The translations under genes and the position numbers were made by a program. From Lolium rigidum (Eukaryota; Streptophyta; Magnoliopsida; Poales; Poaceae), in assembly GCF_022539505.1 (NCBI RefSeq), contig NC_061510.1:267477687-267541686 (forward strand): 64,000 nucleotides of DNA, read 5' to 3'. How positions within the stretch are numbered: the first letter of the stretch is position 1; every line of letters starts with the position of its first letter. Under the pieces are notes generated by a model. The model was given only the letters and a program-made list of their open reading frames with translations, searched no databases and was not told the origin of the DNA. Below are positions 32,973 through 44,420 of this stretch, piece by piece.

Positions 32973-33072
32973 NNNNNNNNNNNNNNNNNNNNNNNNNNNN
33001 NNNNNNNNNNNNNNNNNNNNNNNNNNNNNNNNNNNNNNNNNNNNNNNNNNNNNNNNNNNNNNNNNNNNNNNN
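32973..33072. other. Assembly gap (100 N)
   Basis: Exactly 100 N, so probably a placeholder for unknown length. It should hide the rest of the copia element, about 0.7 kb of element II LTR, and perhaps the missing TNP2 core. Confidence 0.95.
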
Positions 33073-34081
33073 CCAAGTACTAACACGGTGCACACACTTG
33101 TCACCTTTACACACGTGCGGGAGGAATAGAACTACTTTAATAACTTTGCTAGAGTAGCACATAGATAAATTGTGATACAAACACATTGCAATCATAAAGA
33201 GATATAAATAAGCACCTCACTATGCCATTCATCGGTGAATAAGTATTCTGTGAAATATAGCCTAAGAGACCCACACGGTGCACACACTGTCACCTTTACA
33301 CACGTGGGACAAGGAGTCTCCCGGAGATCACATAAGTAAAACTCACTTGACTAGCATAATGACATCTAGATTACAAGCATCATCATATGAATCTCAATCA
33401 TGTAAGGCAGCTCATGAGATTATTGTATTGAAGTACATAGGAGAGAGATGAACCACATAGCTACCGGTACAGCCCCGAGCCTCGATGGAGAACTACTCCC
33501 TCCTCATGGGAGCAGCGACGGTGATGAAGATGGCGGTGGAGATGGCAGCGGTGTCGATGGAGAAGCCTTCCGGGGGCACTTCCCCGCTCCGGCGGGGTGC
33601 CGGAACGAGAGACTCTGTCCCCCGGATCTTGGCTTCGCGATGGCGGCGTCTCGGAAGGTTTTCCGTATCGTGGTTTTTCCGTATCGGGGTTTTCGCGACG
33701 GAGGCTTTATATAGGCGAAGAGGCGGCGCGAGAGGGTCGAAGGGGTGGCCACACCATATGGCGGCGCGGCCGGGGCGTGGGCCGCGCCGGCCTATGGTCC
33801 GGGGGCCCGAGTGCCCCCCTCCGGTCCTTCCCGGGTGTTCTGGATGCTTCCGGTGAAAATAGGAACCTCGGGTCTTGATTTCGTCCAATTCCGAGAATAT
33901 TTCGTTACTAGGATTTCGAAACCAAAAACAGCAGAAAACAGAACCGGCACTTCGGCATCTTGTTAATAGGTTAGTTCCGGAAAATGCACGAATATGACAT
34001 AAAGTGTGCATAAAACATGTAGGTATCATCAATAATATGGCATAGAACATAAGAAATTATCGATACGTCGGAGACGTATCA
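33073..34081 (-). repeat. Partial 3' LTR of element II minus copy
   Basis: It matches 38255-39266 with only scattered differences and starts (minus strand) TGATACGTCTCCGACGTATC. The preceding minus-strand sequence AACTAAGCTTGGGGATGCT (34082-34100) is the polypurine tract. Confidence 0.85.
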
Positions 34082-36653
34082 AGCATCCCCAAGCTTAGTT
34101 CTGCTCGTCCCGAGCGAGGTAAAACGATAACAAAGATAATTTCTGAAGTGATATGCCATCATAACCTTGATCATACTATTTGTAAACATATGTAGTGGAT
34201 GCAGCGATCAAAACAATGGTAATGACATGAGTAAACAAGTGAATCATAAAGCAAAGACTTTTCATGAATGGTACTTCAAGACAAGTATTAATAAGTCTTG
34301 CATACGAGTTAACTCATAAAGCAATAAATCAAAGTAAAGGCATTGAAGCAACACAAAGGAAGATTAAGTTTCAGCGGTTGCTTTCAACTTGTAACATATA
34401 TATCTCATGGATAATTGTCAACATAGAGTAATATAACAAGTGCAATATGCAAGTATGTAGGAATCAATGCACAGTTCACACAAGTGTTTGCTTCTTGAAG
34501 TGGAGAGAGATAGGTGAACTGACTCAACATAAAAGTAAAGAGAATGGTCCTTCAAAGAGGAAAGCATCGATTGCTATATTTGTGCTAGAGCTTTTATTTT
34601 GAAAACATGAAACAATTTTGTCAACGGTAGTAATAAAGCATATGAGTTATGTACATTATATCTTACAAGTTGCAAGTCTCATGCATAGTATACTAATAGT
34701 GCCCGCACCTTGTCCTAATTAACTTGGACTACCGGATCTTTGCAATGCACATGTTTTGACCAAGTGTCACAATGGGGTACCTCCATGCCGCCTCGTACAA
34801 AGGTCTAAGGAGAAAGCTCGCATTTTGGATTTCTCGCTTTTGATTATTCTCAACTTAGACATCCATACCGGGACAACATGGACAACAGATAATGGACTCC
34901 TCTTTAATGCATAAGCATGTGGCAAAAATTATTATTCTCATATGAGATTGAGGATATATGTCCAAACTGAAACTTCCACCATGAATCATGGCTTTAGTTA
35001 GCGGCACATAGTTCTTCTCTAACAATATGCATGCTCCAACCATGAAGGTGGTAGATCTCTCTTGCTTCAGACAAGACGGACATGCATAGCAACTCACATG
35101 ATATCCAACAAAGAATAGTTGATGGCGTCCCCGAAACATGGTTATCGCACAACAAGCAACTTAATAAGAGATAAAGTGCATAAGTACATATTCAATACCA
35201 CAATAGTTTTTAAGCTATTTGTCCCATGAGCTATATATTGCAAAGGTGAATGATGGAATTTTAAAGGTAGCACTCAAGCAATTTACTTTGGAATGGCGGA
35301 GAAATACCATGTAGTAGGTAGGTATGGTGGACACAAATGGCATAGTGGTTGGCTCAAGTATTTTGGATGCATGAGAAGTATTCCCTCTCGATACAAGGTT
35401 TAGGCTAGCAAGGTTATTTGAAACAAACACAAGGATGAACGGTACAGCAAAACTCACATAAAAGACATATGGTAAACATTATAAGACTCCATACCGTCTT
35501 CCTTGTTGTTCAAAACTCAATACTAGATATTATCTAGACTCTAGAGAAACCAAATATGCAAACCAAATTAGCAAGCTCTAAGTGTTTCTTCATTAATGGG
35601 TGCAAAGTATATGATGCAAGAGCTTAAACATGAGCACAACAATTGCCAAGTATCACATTATCCAAGACATTATAGCAATTTACTACATGTATCATTTTCC
35701 AATTCCAACCGTATAACAAATTAACGAAAAAGAAACTTCGCCATGAAAATTAAAAGCTAAGAACACATGTGTTCATATGAATCAGCGGAGCGTGTCTCTC
35801 TCCCACACAAGCATTTATTCAAACAAAAACAAAAACAAAAGCACACATACGCTCCAAGTAAAGTACATAAGATGTGGCCGAATAAAAATATAGTTTCAAG
35901 AGAAGGAACCTGATAATTTGTCGATGAAGAAGGGGATGCCTTGGGCATCCCCAAGCTTAGACGCTTGAGTCTTATTAGAATATGCAGGGGTGAACCACCG
36001 GGGCATCCCCAAGCTTAGAGTTTTCACTCTCCTTGATCATAGTATATCATCCTCCTCTCTTGACCCTTGAAAACTTCCTCCACACCAAACTCGAAACAAA
36101 CTCATTAGAGGGTTAGTGCATAATCAAAAACTCAAATGTTCAGAGGTGACACAATCATTCTTAACACTTCTGGACATTGCTCAAAGCTACTGGAAGGTAA
36201 TGGAACAAAGAAATCCACCCAACACGAGCGAAAGAAGCAATGCGAAATAAAAGGCAGAATCTGTCAAAACAGAACAGTCCGTAAAGACGAATTTTAAAAG
36301 GGCACCAGACTTGCTCAAATGAAAATGCCCAAATTGAATGAAAGTTGCGTACATATCTGAGGATCACTCACGTAAATTGGCATAATTTTCTCAGTTACCT
36401 ACAGAGAATTAGACCCAGATTCGTGGCAGCAAAGAAATCTGGAACTGCGCAGTAATCCAAATCTAGTATTTACTTTACTATCAAAGACTTTACTTGGCAC
36501 AACAAAACATAAAACTAAGATAAGGAGAGGTTGCTACAGTAGTAAAAAACTTCCAAGACACAAATATAAAACAAAGTACTGTAGCAAAATAAACACATGG
36601 GTTATCTCCCAAGAAGTTCTTTCTTTATAGCCATTAAGATGGGCTCAGCAGTT
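34082..36653 (-). other. Element II minus copy, non-coding internal region
   Basis: The counterpart of 9825-12496, with the same PPT-like motifs (CATCCCCAAGCTTAG on the plus strand) at about 34084, 35946 and 36004. No gene. Confidence 0.6.
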
Positions 36654-37394
36654 TTAATGATGCACTCGCAAGAAATAGTATTTGAAGCAAAAGAGAGCAT
36701 CAAGAGGCAAATTCAAAACACATTTAAGTCTAACATGCTTCCTATGCATAGGAATCTTGTAAATAAACAAGTTCATGAAGAGCAAAGTAACAAGCATAGG
36801 AAGATAAAACAAGTGTAGCATCAAAAATTTCAGCACATAGAGAGGCATTTTAGTAACATGAAAATTTCTACAACCATATTTTCCTCTCTCATAATAACTT
36901 TCAGTAGCATCATGAGCAAACTCAACAATATAACTATCACATAAAGCATTCTTATCATGAGTCTCATGCATAAAATTATTACTATTCCCAACATAAGCAT
37001 AGTTATTCTTATTAATTGTAGTAGGAGCAAATTCAACATAGTAGCTATCATTATTATTCTCATCAAGTGTAGGAGGCATAGTATAATCACAACAAAATTT
37101 ACTCTCCATAGTAGGTGGCACCAAAAGACCACTATCATTATAATCATCACATCTGGGAGGCAAAGTATCATCAAAGAAAATTTTCTCCTCAATGCTTGGG
37201 GGACTAAAAAGATCATGAAAACCAGCTTCCCCAAGCTTAGAACTTTCTATATCATTAGCAACAATGGTGTTCAAAGCGTTCATACTAATATTACTATCAG
37301 CATGCAAATAAGGTTCCATAGATTTTTTAATTTTCGCATCAAACAATCCATGTTTTAAATCAGGAAATAGAATAAGAAGCTCATTGTTGTCCAT
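36654..37394 (-). CDS. Intact ORF of non-autonomous LTR element II, 246 aa, function unknown
   Basis: ATG at 37392-37394. The protein starts MDNNELLILFPDLKHGLFDA, has a Ser/Pro/acidic region (LFSPPSIEEKIFFDDTLPP), an Asn/Asp-rich middle with repeated DSY.VEFA units (NNDSYYVEFAPT, LCDSYIVEFAHDAT), and ends with a hydrophobic segment of about 28 residues (VLKFLMLHLFYLPMLVTLLF) followed by a basic tail (KIPMHRKHVRLK). It is the only long ORF of the element and lies about 165 bp inside the 5' LTR, where gag would be expected. No zinc knuckle is present. The hydrophobic segment could span a membrane. It is related to the frameshifted copy at 9184-9824. I do not recognise a function. Confidence 0.65.
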   Translation of the reverse strand: MDNNELLILFPDLKHGLFDAKIKKSMEPYLHADSNISMNALNTIVANDIESSKLGEAGFHDLFSPPSIEEKIFFDDTLPPRCDDYNDSGLLVPPTMESKFCCDYTMPPTLDENNNDSYYVEFAPTTINKNNYAYVGNSNNFMHETHDKNALCDSYIVEFAHDATESYYERGKYGCRNFHVTKMPLYVLKFLMLHLFYLPMLVTLLFMNLFIYKIPMHRKHVRLKCVLNLPLDALFCFKYYFLRVHH

Positions 37395-37560
37395 TATGCC
37401 AAACTAGTGTAAACAAGAAACAAAAAGATGCAATTGCAGGATCTAAAGGAAATAGCTTCGAGCACACACACGACGGCGCCAGTAAAAGTACTTTACACCG
37501 GAACCGGAGTATGAGTGCCTTTTTACCTTTCCTCCTCGGCAACGGCGCCGTAAAAGTGCT

Positions 37561-39266
37561 TGATGTCTACGGGAGCTTCTATTCTTGTAGACAGGTGTTG
37601 GGCCTCCAAGAGCAGAGGTTTGTAGAACAGCGAGCAAGTTTCCCTTAAGTGGATCACCCAAGGTTTATCGAACTCAGGGAGGAAGAGGTCAAAGATATCC
37701 CTCTCATGCAACCCTGCAACCACAAAGCAAGAAGTCTCTTGTGTCCCCAACACACCTAATAGGTGCACTAGTTCGGCTAAGAGATAGTGAAATACAGGTG
37801 GTATGAATAAGTAGTAGCAACGACACAGAAAAGTGCTTTGCCCAGGACAGTAAACAAGCAGCAGTAACGCAGCAGTAGTAACGCAGTAGAAACAAGTAAA
37901 CAAGCAGCAATAGCAGTATTTAGGAACAAGGCCTAGGGATTAGACTTTCACTAGTGGACACTCTCAACATTGATCACATAACAGAATGGATAAATGCATA
38001 CTCTACACTTTTGTTGGATGATGAACACATTGCGTAGGATTACACGAACCCTCAATGCCGGAGTTAACAAGCTCCACAATAATGCTCATATTTTAGTAAC
38101 CTTTAGTGTAAGATAGATCAAAAGACTAAACCAAGTACTAGCATAGCATGCACACCGTCACCTTCATGCATATGTAGGAGGAATAGATCACATCAATATT
38201 ATCATAGCAATAGTTAACTTCATAATCTACAAGAGATCATAATCATAGCATAAACCAAGTACTAACACGGTGCACACACTCTGTCACCTTTACACACGTG
38301 CAGGAGGAATAGAACTACTTTAATAACTTTGCTAGAGTAGCACATAGATAAATTGTGATACAAACACATTGCAATCATAAAGAGATATAAATAAGCACCT
38401 CACTATGCCATTCATCGGTGAATAAGTATTCTGCGAAATATAGCCTAAGAGACCCACACGGTGCACACACTTGTCACCTTTACACACGTGGGACAAGGAG
38501 TCTCCGGAGATCACATAAGTAAAACTCACTTGACTAGCATAATGACATCTAGATTACAAGCATCATCATATGAATCTCAATCATGTAAGGCAGCTCATGA
38601 GATTATTGTATTGAAGTACATAGGAGAGAGATGAACCACATAGCTACCGGTACAGCCCCGAGCCTCGATGGAGAACTACTCCCTCCTCATGGGAGCAGCA
38701 GCGGTGATGAAGATGGCGGTGGAGATGGCAGCGGTGTCGATGGAGAAGCCTTCCGGGGGCACTTCCCCGCTCCGGCAGGGTGCCGGAACAGAGACTCCTG
38801 TCCCCCAGATCTTGGCTTCGCGATGGCGGCGTCTCAGTAAGGTTTTCCGTATCGTGGTTTTTCTGTATCAGGGTTTTCGCGACGGAGGCTTTATATAGGC
38901 GAAGAGGCGGCGCAGGAGGGTCGAAGGGGTGGCCACACCATATGGCGGCGCGGCCAGGGCGTGGGCCGCGCCGGCCTATGGTCTGGGGGCCCAGTGCCTC
39001 CCCTCTGGTCCTTCCCGGGTGTTCTGGATGCTTCCGGTGAAAATAGGAACCTGGGTCTTGATTTCGTCCAATTCCGAGAATATTTCGTTACTAGGATTTC
39101 TGAAACCAAAAACAGCAGAAAATAGGAACTGGCACTTCGGCATCTTGTTAATAGGTTAGTTCCAGAAAATGCACGAATATGACATAAAGTGTGCATAAAA
39201 CATGTAGGTATCATCAATAATATGGCATAGAACATAAGAAATTATCGATACGTCGGAGACGTATCA
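37561..39266 (-). repeat. 5' LTR of element II minus copy
   Basis: 1706 bp with ends matching those of 12497-14168. A GC-rich palindrome is at 38934-38985. The primer-binding site (CGGCGCCGTTGCCGAGGAGG on the minus strand) follows at about 37530-37550. Confidence 0.9.
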
Positions 39267-39544
39267 CCGAGACGAGAATGAAGAGACCTGAGCTGAGAGC
39301 TGATTATGACCGATCTCTTGGACAGTCCTCTAGAGCGAGCAAAGAAGCAAAAAAAAGTCGCCCAGCTTGGACAGCAGGACATTCAGGCCGTACCCCACTT
39401 CGTCGTGGAGCCCTATCATGATCCAGAGACGGCATCGATGATCGAACGGGATGCTAGAGCTCGGGGAGCATCGGTTGAGTACGAAGATTACTATACAACG
39501 GCTCAAGTGGTAAACAAGTATAAATACAGTAAAAGATCTCGTCA

Positions 39545-40838
39545 AACCCGGCGAGCTCGCGCGTCTAGGGACTCGGATGCGAAGGTTGCATGACCGGTAC
39601 CCGAAAGCCTGTCGAAGAGGTGATCGCTACCTCACGGTGTATCTTAGAGATGAGCATTACTTCCGGGGGGTCGAGGAGATAAACCTTGAGTTAGAAGAAC
39701 TGTTTGAGTTATTCAATCAAGACGCCCTCGACAAAGCTGTCATCAGTTGCTACTTCCTGTAAGTGATTTATTTATGTAATTAAGTCTGTAGCTCAGCGCT
39801 CATTCATTTGCACTAACAATTATCCTCACTATATTCTTTGTGTACGCTATACATTTAATTATGCAGAATGAAGAAGCTCGAATGCAAAAGAGGCAAGCTC
39901 CTACCGCTGGGGTTCATAGACCCAGACACAGTTCATGAAGTTACGGTTCGAGACTTCCCCAAGGACACAGAGGACAACATGTTAATGTTTTTAGTGAAGC
40001 AAGCAAACAAAGAGGATATATTCTTTCCCTACAACTTCAAGTGAGTGTTATATATAACATACATTATGGTTGTGCACCTTCCACCTTATTCTCGTAATCA
40101 TTGAGCTATGCTTGTGCAGATTCCACTTTATTCTCCTAATCATTGATCTTCACAAAGGAGTCGTAAATGTCATGGACTCGAAACGTAAAGAATATGCGGA
40201 ATGGGCGAACTTGGCTGCCATCCTCCAGAGGTAATTTCAATCAATTTCGTATTGGCATGTTCATCTGTTCTAATTCGACGATATCATCAACTAATCAATA
40301 ACTCATTTACTCATTATTTTTTGCCGGGCAGGGCCTGGAAACGGTTCATCACTACTGTTCCGGGTACATGGAAACCGGAGCTTACATTTGAAGATTACCC
40401 TGTAAGTAGTACTATATATCTATGTCCGTGAAACTCTATATATATGATATTTACTTTCAATACGATGCTTGATTATTAGTTTGATCGAACTATTTTTTCG
40501 TAAAGTGTATGAGGCAGGAACCCGGGAATAACTTATGTGGATACTACGTCTGCACCTTCATTCGTGACATGGCATGTCCCAAGGGTGGGGATGCTCGTAT
40601 ACACCACACTCGTGTACGATAACAAATTCTCACAATTATCTTAATTAGTACCATCTATTGTATTGAGTTCCATTCATATATTGATCTCCTTTTTTAAATA
40701 TAGATGAAACGTCTGCGGGACACTCTCATAACGGAGGATCAAATACGAGCAATTCAAGAGGAAATCGCGGGATTCTTTCTTACCGAGGTCATTACCCCAG
40801 GTGGAGAGCACTATAAGAAGGTCATAGCTAGATGTTGA
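39545..40838 (+). CDS. CACTA-encoded Ulp1-type (C48) cysteine protease, six exons
   Basis: A SUMO-protease-like catalytic domain of the kind carried by grass CACTA elements. Exons read from splice consensus and frame continuity are: up to 39758 (RRLHDRYPKACRRGDRYLTV), 39867-40040, 40120-40230, 40332-40401, 40506-40613 and 40704-40838 (TGA). All five junctions keep the frame. The catalytic set is visible: His in KFHFILLIIDL, Asp in VNVMDSKRKEYAEW, Gln in MRQEPGNN and the nucleophile in NNLCGYYVCTFIRD. The upstream coding (39306-39593, KKQKKVAQLG...) is in another frame and ends at a stop, so the N-terminal part is broken or joins by an unseen intron. Probably transposon-encoded and not a host gene. 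Confidence 0.75.
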
Positions 40839-41079
40839 GCAACTTCGTAGAAGCTAATAGATTTAGTAAAGAGATCCGACTCTATATTGTAAATATGCAT
40901 GCATTACGTGTACTGTTGACGATGTCTATATATATTCACGACGATATTTTGTGGATTCTTGAATGATATATATGCATTGCTGAAACTCTGCCGCGGCAGA
41001 GAAACGCTGCTACAGCCTAAACCTGTGCCGCGGCAGAGAAATAGCAATTCTCTGCCGCGGCAGAGAACCACAGGCCCGG

Positions 41080-41277
41080 TTCGTACCACGAACCGGGACC
41101 AAAGGCCATCCACCGCGAGCTTCCTGGTCGCACCACGTGGCGCCGCCTTTAGGCCCGGTGCAACTTTGAACTGGGACTAAAGGGTGGACCCTTTAGTCCC
41201 GCCTTATTGGTCCCGGTTTGAAAACCGGGACTGAAGGCCCAAATGGACCGGGCCTATAGCCCCGTTTTACACTAGTG
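41080..41277. repeat. CACTA right subterminal repeats and terminus
   Basis: Inverted repeats of the type CCCGGTTCGTACCACGAACC and GGGACTAAAGGGTGGACCCT, then the terminus GTTTTACACTAGTG at 41277. The motif differs from that at the left end. Confidence 0.75.
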
Positions 41278-42064
41278 GCAGATCTTCGGATCTGTGGTGC
41301 ACTTCGAGCAGCCCGGCCTACCGGATTCAATTAGGCGACGGATTCTGACTGATGTTCTAGGGCGTTACCCCTCCAAGCTGGGGCGGTGAAGGCTGACTCC
41401 CTGGCTGTCATGGGGCTGGCTTCGTCGAACCAAGGCAAGTTGACGAGCAACGGCAGCGGCGCGCCACCTTCTCTTTTTGGTGGCCGGCAAGATCGGAGCT
41501 TAGAAGGACTTCAATGTAAATTATCTTTTTTCTGGGCTTTTCTATAAGTTTGAAGCTTTTATGAATTCGTCCTCTCCGTCCCAAAAATATTTTCCTTATA
41601 TAAAAGATTTTAGGTTTTGCTGAACCCACATTGGTTTGGGTAACTGTTCATGCGTTGTTTTCTCAATGACTAGATGCTAGGATCTACAGTGGTAACCTTT
41701 TCGTTTTCCTTTTATTTTATTATAGGTGTTAATTTAGATTAATTGGATGTCTCCAATTGCCTCACTTTATTGTTGCCCGTCAATCGTCATTGTCAGGTTG
41801 TGCGCGCTTGCCATGACTGTCAAGCGTCTTTTTCTTCTGCTCCCTTTCCGCGTGCTGGTCTCCATGGGTTGCTCAGTTTTCTCCATCGGTGGCACTGGCA
41901 GCCATGGCTAACATTTTCGCTATCGTGTTAGTTCCTCACTAGATCCCTGATTATGGACGTCATCATCATTATAATCATTAGCGTCATCATTATCATCCTG
42001 GCTAGTGTTATTTTTGCAGTTCCGATTCCTTTTTATTTGATAGGTACAAATAATTAAGATAAAT
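41278..42064. other. Intergenic, right flank of the CACTA unit
   Basis: GC-rich to about 41500, then AT-rich. No gene. The sequence near 41576 (TCTCCGTCCCAAAAATATTT) is a possible Stowaway end without a partner. Confidence 0.35.
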
Positions 42065-43650
42065 AACATATTGCAGATTTGGGTAAGCATATACGAGATC
42101 GTGGATTCTTAACATAAATGAAGCGGACTCAGGCAGAAACATAATTAATCGGATGTATCCGCTCTTAAGTAGGTTGGCTAAACATAAAACCAAACATTAT
42201 TGATAAAACGAATTTTAGAAAAAACTAATAAATTAAATAATATATGTAACATGATAGAATAAATAAATATAACATAACCACATGAGCAAAGTAGATCCAT
42301 ATGGATGCAATACCGCAAACGCAAGGGCTAGGTTAACACCACTCATGGGTCAGTAGCCTACTATCCTAACAATTTTGGACTCCATATCTATAATAATTAA
42401 ATTAGAGCAACCCACTAAGGGTAATTCTCTCAATATGCAGGTATGCCACATCACTATTATTAGTTTCAGGTCCAGATCATCCTGTCACGTTGCCACATCA
42501 GCGGTTTAGTCCATTTTTTCGTTTCAATTCAGTTTTGTTCTCACAGAAGACACACGAAACTGAAGAAGCCCATCCCATTGCATCAGCCCACATGCAGCCG
42601 ACTCCTTCCATCAGCCCACTTCTGATGAACCAGCCCAGCCCAAGACTGTTTGTCTTCTCCGTCGATAATTCCACCACGCCGCCTATGACGCCTGGGCGCC
42701 TGGCTCTCCCTCTTCACCATTAATTCCGCCACGCCGTGCTCTCTTCCTCTCCCGCACGATCTCTGCAAGAAACGGAAACCGATGGCGACATACGACGAGT
42801 TCGTGCAGATTTCTCCCCTTTAAAGTCGATCAACTTAATTGCGGCTAGCATCCACACCATCTTCCCCATACCCGCCACCATATTTCTCCATGGGCGGTCG
42901 TCGACCTCTAATTTAGTCATCGAGGTCGCCGGATCTTGATTCGCAGTCCAGCGCGACAAATTGTAATGTTACAATATTTCTTATTGTAATGGTAACCATA
43001 AGAGAGAAGACAATTTGACAGTCCTACATCTATTGAATCATTGGCTTCGAGCACCTGATCCATTCCACAATCATGTTTCTCACAGCTTGACGATTGTGAG
43101 GTGGCCAATTTTGCTAGCACCGACTATAAGGATTTATTTCATGTCCATTCATTATGCAATTCATGGATCTGAAGAATAAACATTAACTCTTATGGTGTTG
43201 AAATATTGTATTCTTAGTCATGTCTTTGCCTGGCTGTAAATGTTACAAATCGATGAGCATTTTTTCTAGAAGTACAGACAGAACATGAGTGCAGAATTAA
43301 TTTCCACTGTATGAGCATCATGACATTAGTATCTTGCTTCCCGGCAGAGATAATTGCTTCGTTGGACAGAGCAAACAAACACTTATTTGCGTCTCTTTTT
43401 CCTCAGAATATATGCATGGCATGTGTTACTGAATGAGTTAGGCCGTGATTATTTGATCCTTACAAGCTGTATAGTTAAAATGGCTATATTTTTGTTGTAT
43501 GCGAGCATATCTTAGTTTTACCTTTTTCATCAAATATTCCGCAGCAAGGGCGCGGTGCATCATCTAGTTTGATACAATTACTGTGTCAGTGAGATATTCT
43601 TTAAGGGACGAACTAGGCACCTCATTAATTATTAAATCTGCTATATTAGC
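42065..43650. repeat. Dispersed repeat, copy split by a Helitron (partner at 48311-48690)
   Basis: 42065-42386 plus 43568-43650 together match 48311-48690 (for example CATATACGAGATCGTGGATT against GATATACGAGACCGCATATT, and AGTGAGATATTCTTTAAGGG against AGTGAGATATTGTTTAAGGG). The repeat type is unknown. Similarity ends after ATATTAGCTT. Confidence 0.75.
42387..43567 (+). mobile_element. Non-autonomous Helitron with readable empty site
   Basis: 1181 bp, 5' TCTATAATAATTAAATTAG after A (42386). The 3' hairpin is CCGC...GCGG in CCGCAGCAAGGGCGCGG, followed by TGCATCAT and CTAG (43564-43567) before T. Removing this segment gives ACTCCATATTTGATACAATT, which aligns with ACTCCATATATCGATATAAT at 48593-48612 in the paralogous repeat. 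No Rep/helicase is present. A GC-richer gene-like patch at 42580-42950 has no identifiable protein. Confidence 0.85.
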
Positions 43651-44153
43651 TTGTTGTAGTAAACAGACGGGAATTCATCGTGTCAAGGCCCCAAAGGACC
43701 AGCGCACTAGAGCAGCAAACATCGCCAATGAAGACAACCGCAGATCGGAAGAGACTGGCAGCCAACCGGATCCCAGGAGTTTCACCAGGCATACGACTCC
43801 ACGTGTTCTCCGCCGGTGCTAGAGGCACCACCAGAGCGAGACTAGGGAACGGAAGACCTTATTCTGACTTTAGGATGTAGCTGCCGCCTCACCATCCCGA
43901 AAAACACACTAAAAACAACCTAAACAAAGTACGAAAATCCTCGCGCCGGCGAAGGGCCGTGGTCCGCCACACCTCCAAGGCCCCAACGCCACCGGAGACG
44001 GAGCGGACCGCCAGCATCACCGGCGAGGGAGACGGAACCCTAGATGGGTTTTCTTTGTCGCCTTCCAAACGCCTGATCTCTCTCCAACTTGTAAAAAATT
44101 AACTTGTGAGAACCATGTTTCAATTGTGCTGTTCAAACTTCTCAACTAGTTTC
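43651..44153. other. Intergenic, GC-rich, unidentified
   Basis: A stretch rich in CCGCC/GGCGA (43660-44080), resembling coding or transposon leader DNA. No frame supports a gene. Confidence 0.3.
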
Positions 44154-44189
44154 CACTAGTAGAAAAAGGGGCTTCCGTCCAAGCCTTTA

Positions 44190-44420
44190 GTACCGGTTTC
44201 CTTACGAACCGGTACTAAAGGGTGCATTAGTACCGGTTGCATTGTCCACACCTTTAGTACCGGTTCCAAAGGATTTTTAGTACCGGTTCGTGACACGAAC
44301 CGGTACTAAAGGGTTCGCGTCAGCTGAAAAACCTTTAGTACCGGTTTCGTGACACGAACCGGTACTAAAGGGTAGACCTTTAGTACCGGTTCGTGACACG
44401 AACCGGTACTAAAGGGTAGA
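44190..44420. repeat. CACTA subterminal repeat array
   Basis: Repeated, mutually inverted TTTAGTACCGGTTCGTGACA / GAACCGGTACTAAAGGG units. Individual pairs are near-perfect palindromes. Confidence 0.85.

Larger units (their letters stand above)
33073..39266 (-). mobile_element. LTR retrotransposon II, second copy, minus strand
   Basis: The 5' LTR is at 37561-39266, the internal region at 34082-37560, and the 3' LTR at 33073-34081 with its end lost in the gap. The two LTRs are nearly identical where they overlap (about 1 kb), so the insertion is young compared with the plus-strand copy. CCGAG (39267-39271) is the right flank. It carries the intact form of the element ORF at 36654-37394 and no pol genes. 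Confidence 0.85.
30557..41277 (+). mobile_element. CACTA-type element (possibly chimeric), nested insertions inside
   Basis: The left end is CACTACTAGGGAAAGGCTTA. The right end, inverted, is CACTAGTGTAAAACGGGGC. Both are flanked by GCA (30554-30556 and 41278-41280), the 3-bp duplication expected for CACTA elements. The left subterminal region (about 30590-30970) is an array of TACCGCCGGCG and its inverse. The right one (about 41080-41265) has a different family of inverted repeats (CCCGGTTCG-type, GGGACTAAAGG). Coding parts are a broken TNP2 transposase (31583-32667) and a Ulp1-type protease (39545-40838), both on the plus strand. Between them lie a copia LTR fragment, the gap and the element II minus copy. 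The central part of TNP2 is missing. Confidence 0.7.

Noticed and set aside
44190..44420. microRNA precursor hairpins
   Set aside because: The palindromes are explained by CACTA subterminal inverted repeats. No miRNA-like single arm stands out.
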